Assembly (NCBI GenBank): GCA_037576215.1
Contig: JBANDB010000001.1
Span: 4,526,001 to 4,590,000 of the forward strand
Length of the DNA: 64,000 bases
Source: Armillaria gallica
Taxonomy: Eukaryota > Basidiomycota > Agaricomycetes > Agaricales > Physalacriaceae
Reading direction: 5' to 3'
The notes under the pieces were generated by a model, which had not been told where the DNA came from, ran no database searches, and saw nothing but the letters and a program-made list of their open reading frames with translations. Below, piece by piece: positions 13,315 through 24,400 of this stretch (its first letter is position 1; the number at the start of each line of letters is the position of its first letter). The position numbers were made by a program, and so were the translations under genes.

Positions 13315-13727
13315 TGTTATGATTTATTCACTTTTTTGCTCTATCTTATCTTATCTCTCAAACTGGACCGTCCGGGCCATCGGGCATAGGAACAACTGTT
13401 CACGTTCTCATGCTATCTGCTTGTTCTCATGTTATCTCTTTGCTATTATGCTTTCTCACTTCAACATCGCATGCTTGCCTCCACACTCTCATGAATGACT
13501 TACAACGTGCACCTTATACGTAGGCCTTCACTTTTCGTACTTAAACCGTAGCCCTTGCAGTATGTACCCCAGCCTTGAACTAACTTTAATCCATACTGAA
13601 ATTATCATTCATTTACTCGCCAAGATCTAAGACTTAGCCGGAACACCTATTACTTAAGGAATCCATTGGTGACTGCCCGAACGTGAGACAGCCGGTGTTT
13701 ACCCTTGATAGGAATTCAGGTCTAATA
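13315..13727 (+). repeat. G1 3' LTR
   Basis: 413 bp; same length and ends as the 5' LTR, followed by the GAGAA target duplication at 13728-13732. Confidence 0.95.
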
Positions 13728-14329
13728 GAGAATTAGTAAGGCTGTAAGGCCTTAGCTTTGTAAAAAGTTGTAGGAAACATATGGTCCTTGGTCTTCTAAA
13801 GTAACAGCAACTTGTTGATGTTGCCTTGTATGGATGAGAACCATATGGTTTTGCTGAGTGATGCACAGATCGTTAGGTGCTGTTTAGCTGCAGATTACTA
13901 AGTGATAGTCATCATACTGAGGAGTACATGTGGGGCAACATTTTCTTGAAGCCTTGGCAAAGTAACAGCCTTAGTAAACATGGTCTGTAGTTGCCGTAGC
14001 TGGGAGGGTACTTGCATCAATCATGTCATTTTCATTAAGTGATCAATGAGCATGTCAACTAGGTGCTTCTGAGTGATGTGTCAATTCTGTATTAGGATGA
14101 CTGTTGATCAAAGGTGCCTTGCCATGATGAAATATGGCAATTATGATGCATGGCAAGATGGGATGGATAACAAAGTGCATAAGGAATGGTTGCCGTAGGA
14201 TGAAAGTGGTATCAATGTGCATGCAATCATTTGTTTGCTGAAAGGCCATTGAAGGGACAGTAGCATTAATTAGCAGGTAAAATCTGTGAATTCTGACCAT
14301 ACAGAGCCTGGAGACTCATCAGCATGACA
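13728..14329 (-). repeat. C1: third segment, plus the last 8 bp of A0
   Basis: Reverse complement of the first ~600 bp of the C family, diverged, ending with gactcatca at 14321. Then GCAT, the second copy of the C1 target duplication, begins the final GCATGACA of A0 (14322-14329). Confidence 0.75.
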
Positions 14330-15821
14330 CCACTCCTGGGATCATTTCCATATAAATTTCCTTCTCCTTATCCAAGGGTCCATCTGAATCTTTGACCCTA
14401 TAACCCTTCTGATCCTTCAACAGCCTTTTCCAAAGCTGCCACTCCTTTCAACATCCGTGCACATTATAAAAATCCTGGCAGACCCACAAGAACTTGTTAC
14501 AAGCCAGCATTTGCTCCTGCAAGCTGGCAGCTCCAATGGTTCTGACCCAGAAGGACTTGTTGAGGATTTTGTATGGATCCTCCATTCCTAGTGGCATGTC
14601 CACAGCCAACACCTGTAACCCTTCTGCCTTGATAATGGCCATATCCTTATCCAGATGCTGCTTGGCCATCTTTCACAACACCTCGCTATAGATATCTCCA
14701 GTTTTGCGGAGCTCCATCTGGGATGCCTTGAATTTGGCCTTGATAGAACTTGAGGAAGGTTGTCAGAATACTTAATGTCATAATTGGGGTGGTAGTTGTT
14801 CATCAAGTCTTCAACATGCTGTGTGACAGTATCAATTTTGTTCTCCAAACATGCCATTCTAGAAGAAATATCCTGCAGTAATTCCAAAACACTGCTGGAA
14901 TCTGCAGCACGGCCTTCATCACCACTCTTCTTGAAAGAGCACCTTGCATTCTTTACTCAACATCTCTGGCAGGTCCAGATTCTGCTGTGAATAAAACAAG
15001 CTGCCTTGTTAGCCTGACATTTGGAACAATGAGCTATGACAAGTCAGCAAGTAGAATGGACGTCCAAAGGTCCCATGCACCATTACCAGCAAAAACCTTG
15101 TTGTTAGCCCAAGGAGCAGGCTCTGTCTTCAAATGCTTAGGAGTTGACAGACCTGCCGATGCACCCCTACCTTCTCCTTCACTATCCTCCACCACACTTG
15201 CTGATCAAAACTTGCATTTTTGGGGCTCCATGATTTCCTCCCTTTTCTTTCCCTTCGCAATCTTACACCTCCTCTTCAATTCAGCCATGGCAGCTGTTTT
15301 CAGATCTGCCAGATCCATTTCAGAATCTCCTTCACTCACTGATAGAGCACCATAGCTAGCAATGCCAACTTGTTTGCCTTGTCCTCTTTCTCCTTCTCTT
15401 TTTTCTTTTCCTTGGCCTCCTCCCTTTCCTTCAACTCCTTTGTGGCCTTCTCAGCCTCCAACTGGAGCCACTCATCCTCCTTTCTCTGTGCTTCTGCCTC
15501 TTCAGCCTTCAATCAGAGCCACTCATCCTTCTGCCTCTTCTCCTCTGCCTTCCTCTCAGCCTCCTCCTTCTCCTTTTTCAAAGCCTCAACCTTAAGTAAA
15601 CACACTAACTTATCTTGCTTTAATTTCTTCACCTGGGCCTCTTTTGCTCTTGTGGTCTTCCAATCATCGTGTCGACCAACAGCTTCTTCATAATGCTCCT
15701 CCACAGCAGTCTATTCCTTGGTCAACATCTTGTAATCTTTGAAAGAGAGCTCAGAAGGGGTCAGTGCCAACTCATAGGGCTCAGGGGTGACAGAATCACA
15801 ATACTTGATGAGCACCAACAT
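14330..15821 (-). pseudogene. Antisense accessory ORF of element E, N-terminal and middle part (coiled coil, C6 zinc-cluster-like)
   Basis: The minus-strand ORF starts at the ATG at 15819-15821 and runs towards 14330, then continues at 757-1026 (about 585 codons in all). In order: an N-terminal stretch beginning VTPEPYELALTPSELSF, a long charged Lys/Glu coiled coil (15400-15700), a Cys cluster with spacing C-x2-C-x6-C-x8-C-x2-C-x6-C (about 14939-15028), a second helical stretch (QDISSRMACLENKIDTV), and a C-terminal part. The Cys spacing fits the Zn(2)-Cys(6) pattern; one position just after the fifth Cys is a stop. Several in-frame stops and at least one frameshift make it a pseudogene. Similar proteins occur as 'hypothetical' families in agaric genomes (from memory). 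It lies between pol and the 3' LTR of E, antisense to pol. Confidence 0.6.
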
Positions 15822-15969
15822 TGATAACAATGAGGACAGGAGATAGGACAAAAAGGAATAGATGGTGAAAGTTAAAGATTAAGTTGCAAAATTCCCACAA
15901 TCAAATTTTCTGCACACATAACCATATTGATCAGCCATCAGGATCAGTGCTCTTGAGGGCAAGAATGCT

Positions 15970-15982
15970 AAGGGGGGGATAC
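15970..15982 (+). other. Polypurine tract of element E
   Basis: The run aagggggggatac directly before the LTR start is where plus-strand DNA synthesis is primed. Just upstream the plus strand can be read as ...RARMLRGG, a common tail in fungal Gypsy elements. Confidence 0.6.
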
Positions 15983-16503
15983 TGTTATGTGCATGCCACA
16001 GAGCTCCACTCTACAGCTAACTTCAAGCATAGACTTCATATTAACAGATCACACTATCAGGCCTCTGGCTGCTCACCATTTATGTTGCCCCATTTAATAT
16101 TTCATTTCTGTTTCATTTTACTATTTCACATATTAAATCTAGAACCCAAATCTGGTAGTGAACAGACCTCCATTGGATTCTATCAGACTCTGACTTGGAC
16201 TACCTACTCATATATATATACCATAGAACTACTTGTAGATACTCAGTTCAAATATCAACTTAGTTTAGTTAAATCTCTCTCTAACTCCAAGTCTAATCTA
16301 TTGCTCTCCAAGTCCACAGCCTCTGCTCTGTTGGACTATCTTTACTCTCTATCCAAACCTTCACTCTCCATGGACTCTACTCTGCAATCTAATCTTAGGG
16401 CTTTGGCTCAAGGGTGAAATTGCTAATAGCTTTGCCAAAAGCCTACACTCCATGGACCTCCACTCATGCAAGTTATCTTTGTCTATTTGGCACATCCCTA
16501 ACA
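15983..16503 (+). repeat. 3' LTR of element E
   Basis: 521 bp, TGTTATGTGC at the start and CCCTAACA at the end, giving a TGTTA/TAACA inverted pair. It directly follows the polypurine tract. To its right begins A1 sequence, so E was inserted into A1; the left partner of the target duplication is outside the window. Confidence 0.7.
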
Positions 16504-17201
16504 CTTCCTAAAGAACCATTTGTAACAATCAATCTTCCATAGTATAAGTAGAGTAGAATTTCATGTAATAAGGCAAGCTACCTACACCCTACATATAGTA
16601 ATACAGTCTCAGTTTGGATCTGGACTGGTTGTGATGCATAAAAGTTAGTAACTTCAAGTCTCAGCTAGAACACAAGTTTAGCAAGCTCATAGAGAAATAG
16701 AACAAGAGAAATTTTTTGGATAAAAACTTCAGTTTACTTGAGATAAGAAAGAGATTTGGAGGCAGTGATGCTGTGCCCATCTTGAGAGTTTACTGGATTC
16801 CATATGAGAGAGAGCTCTGTTCCTTTTCTGGTTCAGTGTAAGAGAGAAATTGTGTTGTGCTGGCCTCTGTGTAGGTCTTGAGTTGTTTTGCAAGGAAATC
16901 AGCCAAATTGAACTGTTCTAGCAGTTGCACAAAGTGTGACAGGTGTGCACAGTTGGACCTTGCAGCACCATTGTTAGGGCAAGTGCACTGTGTGTGAGGA
17001 CTTGTGGGGACAGTTTTTGAGAGTATTTATGATTAAACTGGGAGTGCCAAGGGCCTCTATCATGATGAGTTTGGGTGTCAAATTTAGCACCTAAGAGAAA
17101 GATGGTGTCACATGCAGATTAGATCTAGCAGCAAGTCATACTTAGCGAGCTTATTAACCAAACTTGGTCATTTTGCAGATCTGTGTATCCATGTGTTTCA
17201 A
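16504..17201 (+). repeat. A1: A-family LTR, middle part
   Basis: Same orientation as A3 (47568-49278), matching it from about 48290 to 48980. The first ~700 bp of the LTR are missing because element E was inserted here. A TATA-like tataagtagag (about 16545) and AATA-type signals match those in A3. It continues at 18913. Confidence 0.8.
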
Positions 17202-18912
17202 TGACAAGGCTGGTGATGGGCACCCATGAAACTAAGCACAGCCTAGTGTGAAACACACTAAACCTACACTCAATCTCACTAAACACACACACACACAATC
17301 TCCTTAAGTGTGGAGAGGAGCAAGGAATTTAATTCCAGTGGTGTGCTGACAGTATCTCAATATATCTCAGTGAGCTTGCTATAACAAAGCACATAGCAGC
17401 ATATAATTCCCAAGCTGTTCTCAATTTCTCTATTTCCTTGAAGCTTTTTACAAGAGAGCACGGTGAACCATGCAACCCTCAAAGCAAAGTATATTTCAAT
17501 GGCCAAAACACATGGATATGCAGATCCACAAAATGCCCAGGTTCAGTCAGTGAGCTTACTAAGTACAACTCGCCACTAGATCTGATCTGCACACGACACC
17601 ACCTTTCTCTTAGTTGCTAAACCTGACTCCCAAACTTGTTATGATTAGAGGCCCTCAGCACTCTCAATCAAGTCACAAATACTCTCAAAAACCATCCCTG
17701 CAAGTTCTCACACACAGTGCACTCACCCTAACAATGGTGCCGCAAGGTCCAACTGTGCACACCTGTCACACTTTGTGCAACTGCTAGAACAGCCCAAGCT
17801 GGCTGATTCCCTTGCAAACTACTCAAGACCTACACAGAGGCTGGCACACACAATTTCTCTCTTACACTGCACCAGAAAAGGAATAGAACTTTCTCTCAGA
17901 TGATATCCAATAAACTCTCAAGCCGGGTGCAGTGTCACTGCTTCTGAATCTCTCTCTTATCTCAAGTAAACCAAAGTTTTTATCCAAAATGTTTCTCTTG
18001 TTCTATTTCTCTGTGAGCTTGCTAAACTTGTGTTATAGCTGAGACTTGAAGTTATTAACTCTTATGTGTTGCAACAAGTCCAGATCCAAACTGAGACTGT
18101 ATTACTATATGTTGGGGGTAGGTAGCTTGCCTTAATACATGAAAATCTGCTCTACTTATACTACAGGCAGTTGATTATTACAAACAGTGCTTTAGTAAGT
18201 TAATTCTTTGTTGGCCGATAATTCTTCGTCTGATCTGGCACAACACTCTTGGCAGGGTGCTGCTTGGTCCTCCTTTTAGTATCCTCAAAAGGCTAAGTGA
18301 TGTCAATGTCGCTCACCCTAGCAGCAGAGTAGGTTGCGAACTTGTACTCAATAGCTGCTTAATCCTCAATCACTGACCATGCTTCGTACTCGGCTTTCAG
18401 GTCTGCTCTGAAGGTGACAGTGTCATAGTCTAGACTCAGTAACCAAGGAATGCTTCAGGTTTCAAGCCTGCTTGCTATTCCTATCAGCCAAAGTCTGTTT
18501 CTAGGCTATGCCTGGGGTTCTCTTGATTACTCTCACACATAATATCATTTCTCTGGATCTCCAGGAACCACGTGTCATAGATTACAGATGTGTAGTTATC
18601 TAAATTAGTCTTGGCCCACGTACAAGTGCATCCCACTGAGGCTCAAATCTCTACTGCATGATGGATTGTTTTGCAAGTGAGCTCACTCTTTGGCCTTATA
18701 GCCATGCCTGCCCATAAGGTACAGTGCACAACAAAGTCCTTATGTTTTAATTTTGCTGCTTTTTTTTCTATCATAGAGCTTTCTTCCTCTGTGATCTTGC
18801 TTCTTCGCATGCCACTTGCACTGCCAGCCTGCTTGTTATGCTTCTGTATTGCTGTTATGTAAGGTATGGTAATTTGCAAAATTACACTCTTAGACATGCT
18901 ACAGGCATGACA
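17202..18912 (-). repeat. A2: solo A-family LTR inserted in A1 in opposite orientation
   Basis: 1711 bp, TGACAAGG to GGCATGACA as written on the plus strand (LTR sense is minus). Flanks TCAA (17198-17201) and TCAG (18913-18916) are a 4-bp duplication with one transition. Removing A2 rejoins A1 exactly where A3 and A4 are continuous. Confidence 0.85.
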
Positions 18913-19214
18913 TCAGCTATAGAAATATCCTTTGCCTTGAGGGTTGCATGGTTCACCATGCTCTCTTGTAGAAAGCTTCAAGGAAACAGAGAATCTGAGA
19001 ATGGCTTGAGAGATATACATTGTTATGTGCATTGTTCTAGTGAGCTCACTGAGATATATTGAGATACTGTCAGCATGTGAAAGGAATTAAATCCCTTGCT
19101 TCCCTCCACACTTAAGGAGATTGTGTGTGTGTGTTTGGTGAGATTGAGTGTAGGTTTAGTGTGTTCACACTAGGCCATGCTTAGTTTCACAGGTGCCCAT
19201 CACCAGCCTCGTCA
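18913..19214 (+). repeat. A1: terminal part
   Basis: Last 300 bp of the A1 LTR, ending CACCAGCCTCGTCA, the same end as A3. Contains the (GT)n stretch of the family near 19120. Confidence 0.85.
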
Positions 19215-19329
19215 CCATTAATAGAAAGGCAGTAAACAATCTACTTAATAGGGAGTCACTCACAAGTACATGAGTTAGTCTTTCAATATATTGCATACTT
19301 ATATCAAGCTAATATAGTATCTGAACACA

Positions 19330-20733
19330 TTCTCATCATTCTTGAGGCCAATCTTCAATTTCTACCAACTCTTTGTTGTTGACTTCCTTCACAAGATTGA
19401 ACTGGGAACTTGGAAAGCACTATTTATACATCTGCTTCAAATTTGCCAGTTTTATGGTGCTCATGTTGTCCAGCAGCTGAACAGTTGGTACATATATTTA
19501 TTCTGTAACAAATTTGGTGCCAAAAACACAACAGCTTTAGACAGGTACCAATGTTTGGGCAAGGCACAATACGGTGATTCAACAACAATGTTTCAGAGAT
19601 GAAAAACTTTGCTGCTTGAGATTATGAGGATCTATTGCAGGTATTAAGTTCTCCAATTGCTGATTTGAATGTAGACTAATTGATCCAGTGTGCAATGCCA
19701 TGCTTTAAAGGCCTCTTTCCAAATGTACTCAACAAATTAGTTCTCAACTTGCTATTTGTCTTTGCCTGCTAGCATGCCAATGCCAAGCTCTGCATGCACA
19801 CTGACATGTCGATGTTGGTATTCAAGAAGTGGACATCTGTGCTTGGAACCCTGATGCAAAAATTCAAGTGCAACATTGATTCACTGGATACACGTGAAAT
19901 TCCCAAAGAGTGAGAGGCTCAGGCTCATCAACAGATCAATGCTTCAAAGAAGAAAGGTACAGCACCAAAAAAGAAAATTGTGACCACAAAATTATAGAAG
20001 ATATTCAGCCTCTCAACATACAAGTACCATGCAATGGGGAACTATCCAACTATGATCTATTCCTTTGAGACAACTGATTTGTATAGTATGCAGTCGGTGA
20101 GTTATACTACTTTACTTTTATATATTATTTACATGGATCATTGATCTAGGAAGAGCTTGAACATCAGCAGGTCAAGTGATTCTATGGGTGCACAAATAAA
20201 AACAAAACCTTTGCCAAGCAAATCTCTCTTCATGTACAACAACAAAAATGGCTGTGGGAGATGCAATGCTTGATTGAGCTTAATGACACAAGACATGCAA
20301 ACCTGCCAATGCCTATCCAGGACAGATCAGAGCCTCTCCTGTACATCAACTCTCATGAGCATCTAATTTGTGTTGATGTCAAAATGGCCTCATTGTATTT
20401 TAGATTTGTTGACCGAGACATGTTCAAGTGATACAGTGGTGATGGAATAGGGCACAAGGACACTTGTGAAAATACACATAATCTGTACAAGAAATTGTTG
20501 GTGGCTTTAGGACTTTCTGAATCAGACTTGCCTACAATATCAAGCAATCCAGAAAAAGAATTTACAGTAGATTTGTTGAATGCTTCAGATGAGCCACCAC
20601 TCAAGACAAGTGATGGAGAATTCTCAGATTCAGATGTTGATCTGCTATCAGATGGGGACTACTTTGAGCTGAATGAGGCTGAAGAGGATGATGGGTTTGA
20701 TGATGAAGGCCTGTGCAGCTTCTCTGCTTTGTA
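19330..20733 (+). pseudogene. Plavaka-like (CACTA/KDZ-related) transposase, degraded C-terminal half
   Basis: The clearest part is 19342-19600: a frame with DFLHKIELGTWKA (19381-19419), which I recognise as the 'DxxHEFELGxWKS' signature of the large Plavaka-type transposase family of basidiomycetes. It is followed in shifted frames by pieces resembling HADLHCLEP-type and KYHAMGNYPTMI-type conserved blocks up to about 20110. An exon-like 3' part (20350-20733) ends in an acidic Asp/Glu-rich tail. Numerous stops and shifts; no terminal inverted repeats recognised. Family assignment is from memory of the motif. Confidence 0.55.
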
Positions 20734-21545
20734 ATTTCTGATAACTTTGTATACCTGGCATGAAATACTTTCTTTACACTATGATTAATGTTACATAATG
20801 TTACAGCTCCTATCAGACCTTTACCACATAGACCATATGTCATAAAATAGAGGATCAGTTTATTCCCAGTATATACATGTGCAGTGTCAAGCCAATAAGA
20901 TTGCGCTTGGCTGAGCTCTGCAAATGCATAAGGATGTACACTACAGTACCTACTTTTATACTAAATGCTATTTTACTAGAACTTTCTATACATTTCCTAC
21001 TTCTTCTTCCTTAATAAGCAAGATTGGCATGATGCTGGATTGCCATATTCCAACACCATAGCCAGTTCTGCTATCTCCATCCCAGAATCACTTGACCTAG
21101 CAACAAGCTTGGAGATCCACTGGAATCAGAGAGAACGTAGACAGATCTAATGCAATCTGGTGTGAGCAGTCCTGATCTGCATTGCTCTCACATTGGCTGA
21201 CCTGATCCAAGCAGTCTTCTGAGACTGCCCTGATCATGTCAAGCTGAACCAGATCTTTTGGTCAAGGTTTTGGTGATGTACAGTGATGGCTGCACATATC
21301 CAAACCTGAATCACCATGATGTCATGCAGAAGTATTTTCCTTGCCCAGGAGATACAACAAGAAATAGATCCATGCCATCATCACTATTTAAGTTGGATTG
21401 CATGCTTGAGCTGTAATTCTCAAAGTGAAAGGGTTAGACATGGCATCTTTTTCAGCACTGATGAAAATGTACATCAAGTCTGTCACTGTGTGCACTAAGT
21501 ATTTCATTCTTCCCACCCCCTTGACATCTAGTATTTCTATTGGCT
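20734..21545. other. No gene recognised
   Basis: Short ORFs on both strands only, without recognisable motifs. It ends where the segmental duplication begins. Confidence 0.5.
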
Positions 21546-21668
21546 CATGTATTATGAGTATGATGATGTGCTGCTTTGTATTTTCTTGAATACCATGCAT
21601 AGTGTAAGATATAAGGGAAGGGGAGATTACAGGGGTAGATACTATTCACAACTGGTTGAAACATAAAA

Positions 21669-21695
21669 TAGGTAGGTAGGTAGGTAGGTAGGTAG
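21669..21695. repeat. (TAGG)n microsatellite
   Basis: Nearly seven perfect TAGG units. Not expanded at the matching place in copy 2. Confidence 0.95.
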
Positions 21696-21793
21696 TATCA
21701 CATGGCAGTGTCCACACAGTGAATGCCAGTCCCAGACATTAAGTATGATGATGATTCAAAAAGATACTCTGACAAAAAAATCACAGTGTCAGC

Positions 21794-23075
21794 CTAACTT
21801 GTTGTGAACACCATTATGTCTTGTTCAATAGATACAACATGCTGCTCAGGTTGAGCCTCAATGTCCCTTGCAACAACTGAACTCTGAATGACAGACTCTT
21901 CAGGTTGAGAACTTGATGTGCCAAGTTGTGAAGGTGTTTGGAAATGGAGCGATGACAATGTACTTTCATCACCTTCATCTCTGGGGCGTGTATGTCCTGC
22001 TGCTGCCCGGCCAACGAGGAGTGTGGGTGCAACTCCCTATGTAAGGTGTTTTATCAATGACTAGTGAGTATAGGGTCATGGACACACCTTTGCAATGCCA
22101 GCTATGATATCAAAGTAATATAATCTGAGATCACCACAAATTGTAAAAACCAGATCTAGGATCAGAAATAATGAATAGAGAGCTGAGGATTCCACCAGAA
22201 CTTCAATGAAATGGCGAAAAACTCCCAGTTGACCCACTGCTCCACGCCTAACACTGGCAACAGCCACAATGCGGTATATGATGAGCAAGGTGCATAATAA
22301 TGTTGTCACTAGGATGAAGGATATATAAAGCATAAGGGATACTTCCTTGGGTGCTGTTGCATTGACATAGACATAATATTCTACCATTGTTCTTGATACT
22401 ACATAAAAAGTTGGATTTTACTATGAGCATGAAAGCACAGATGGGACCAGACACCATACCGATTGCAGAAACTAGGGAAAATATTGGGAGTAGAACGACA
22501 GGCCAGTGCCGCCCCCAAACTGTCCAGCAGCACCAAATCTAGAGTTGAAATGAGCTGATGTGAATAATACCCAGTGGAATTGCACACACCATATATAAGT
22601 CAGCGAGAATGGTACCGGTGGATGCTGTGATACCCATCAACCAAGTGGCTGCATCAGTACCCTCAAGGATCAAATATACAGTCCAAATATTCTGCCCATT
22701 TTTGATGAAAGCGATGTGCATATATGACCAGTGGGCAGAAAAATTGATACTAATCAGAGCATGGAGGAGAATGATAACAATGACCACAGTTCGTCGGATG
22801 GTCCAGCATTTGTTGATGACTGTGCCATTTATTTCAGCTTGGGTGTCATAGTGGAAATGCTCCTGGCTCACATATATTCCACAATGTGACAGTGAGAATG
22901 CCAGTGTATATGCCTGATATGAGTCAACATATACATGTCAACATACCAAATGTCAATACTCACCATACAATAGCGCAAAGAGAATTCCGCAGTTCAGCTC
23001 AGTGTCAAGAAACTGAAACAAGAAAGCTTTGTCGTCGTCGGTAAGATCTGACGGAATGTCTGTCTGAGTCGCCAT
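21794..23075 (-). CDS. Seven-helix membrane protein of an agaric-specific family, intact
   Basis: Six exons can be joined: 23075-22964, 22913-22872, 22819-22590, 22538-22460, 22398-22088, 22036-21794. All introns are GT-AG, 49-61 nt, and the exons total 1017 nt with consistent phase, giving 338 residues and TAG. Start MATQTDIPS. About seven hydrophobic helices: near residues 30-52, 62-82, 106-134, 141-157, 176-203, 221-243 and 246-268, followed by a hydrophilic Ser/Glu-rich tail. The motif IWCCWxVWG after helix 3 and APTLLVGRAAAGHT after helix 7 are what I recall from large paralogous 'hypothetical' families in agarics. No transport or receptor function can be assigned. Copy 2 (59340-60666) is a pseudogene. 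Confidence 0.85.
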
Positions 23076-24400
23076 GGGGGCAGCAAGGACAAGGAGGTGG
23101 TGGGTTATGAGAATAAAATATATCAATCCTCTGGTCGCTGCGAAGATAATCCTCGGTATCAAGTCGGGACGGGATCCTCACATGCAGATTGTGCTCCACG
23201 CCGTTGACAGTTTCAACGCAAATCACATCCTTAAAGGCCTGACTCGATGTGCAATATTGCCCGGAGAAAGCTATACATTGTATAAAGAGTATACATACTG
23301 AGAGACTCTCAGAGAGATGTCCTGTTGAATTAGGGAAGGAAGAGAATCAAGGTAACCATCCCGGTGAGATCTCAGCCAATTTGAGCTCGTTCTATTATAG
23401 TGTGAGCCCTGATTGGCAGATTTTGCTGTAAAATTGAATATCAGTGTCTGCTACAATCATTACACTGACAGATCCTGGATATTCGAGTCTGGGAATTTTT
23501 TTGGCAAGGACAGAGGCTGTCGCAAGTCGTACAGAGATGATATCGCGCACAGTACGGTCGTATACGATGGGAGAGCCCACCCTCTAAGTAGCGTATCTAT
23601 CAGAAAGGTAGAGAAGATAATACATCACGTACTCTATGATAAGCCTGAACCCCGATCTCTCCCAGACGCCTTTTCCCTTTCTAGCACTCGAGGGCGTTGA
23701 GCAATGTCTCGGAATTCCATCCATCTCTGTTTGCGTCGATAGGTCTTCATTAATCGTTGCTTAGAGACTAAAAACGCGGTCTAAGGCTGAGATAATGAAC
23801 TGCCGAAGTCATAGAAGTAGAGGCAAATGCTAGCATGACAAGACGCTATTGGGGAGAAGCAGCTAAATCAAGTGACACAGAAAAATGACCAGGTACCTCG
23901 AAAAGACTCAGGATCACGAACAAGGTGAGATGCCTCCTCAACGGTTACAGATGGTGACCACATACAACGACGACCACCTACAACATCATGGAGGTGACAG
24001 CGCGACTCATGATGCCTTTACCGATATTGGAATCCCGTAGAGAACATCTATATGTCGGGGTAATATGAGAATCGTGCAGAGGCCAACGGACATTCCTAGA
24101 TGATATTGGTGTTGGCGTTTACAGACACGCGTAGAGTCGATCTTTCGAAAGATGCCGATGTAATTTAGAACATTGCTCTGTCTTGACTTTCCGGAAAAAC
24201 CCAAAGCTGAAATGGAGTCCAGTAAGTAGCAGCGACGATGTACGCGGTGGTAAGAAGCCAAGGTGAGATTACGTCCAAATTTCTACATTGAGTTACTTAT
24301 GTACCTCTACCTTGTACATATCCTAGCAAAGGTATGATTGCAACTCGTATCCATAGCTGGCGTCGCTGATACAATAATTTCGGCGTCGTCGCGTGAGACG
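23076..24400. other. Shared intergenic region between divergent genes, copy 1
   Basis: Lies between the starts of the membrane-protein and dehydrogenase genes, so it probably holds both promoters. It is conserved in blocks with 60667-61930, for example around the sequence accacctacaacat. Only short ORFs without motifs. Confidence 0.5.

Larger units (their letters stand above)
5329..13727 (+). mobile_element. G1: complete chromodomain Ty3/Gypsy retrotransposon
   Basis: An 8399-bp element with two 413-bp LTRs (5329-5741 and 13315-13727) and a perfect 5-bp target duplication GAGAA (5324-5328, 13728-13732). The domain order gag, protease, RT, RNase H, integrase, chromodomain is that of fungal chromoviruses. 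A purine-rich tract (aatgagggggtaa) lies just before the 3' LTR. I found no clear primer binding site after the 5' LTR. Counting by eye, the LTRs differ at about 15 of 413 positions, all transitions, so the copy is not very recent. In-frame stops make it non-autonomous. Confidence 0.95.

Noticed and set aside
15362..15595. Pro/Ser-rich plus-strand ORF resembling a cell-wall or secreted protein
   Set aside because: It is the complement of the Glu/Lys coiled coil of the antisense ORF; low-complexity shadow.
21669..21695. Possible CRISPR-like short repeats
   Set aside because: A simple TAGG microsatellite without spacers, in a fungal genome.
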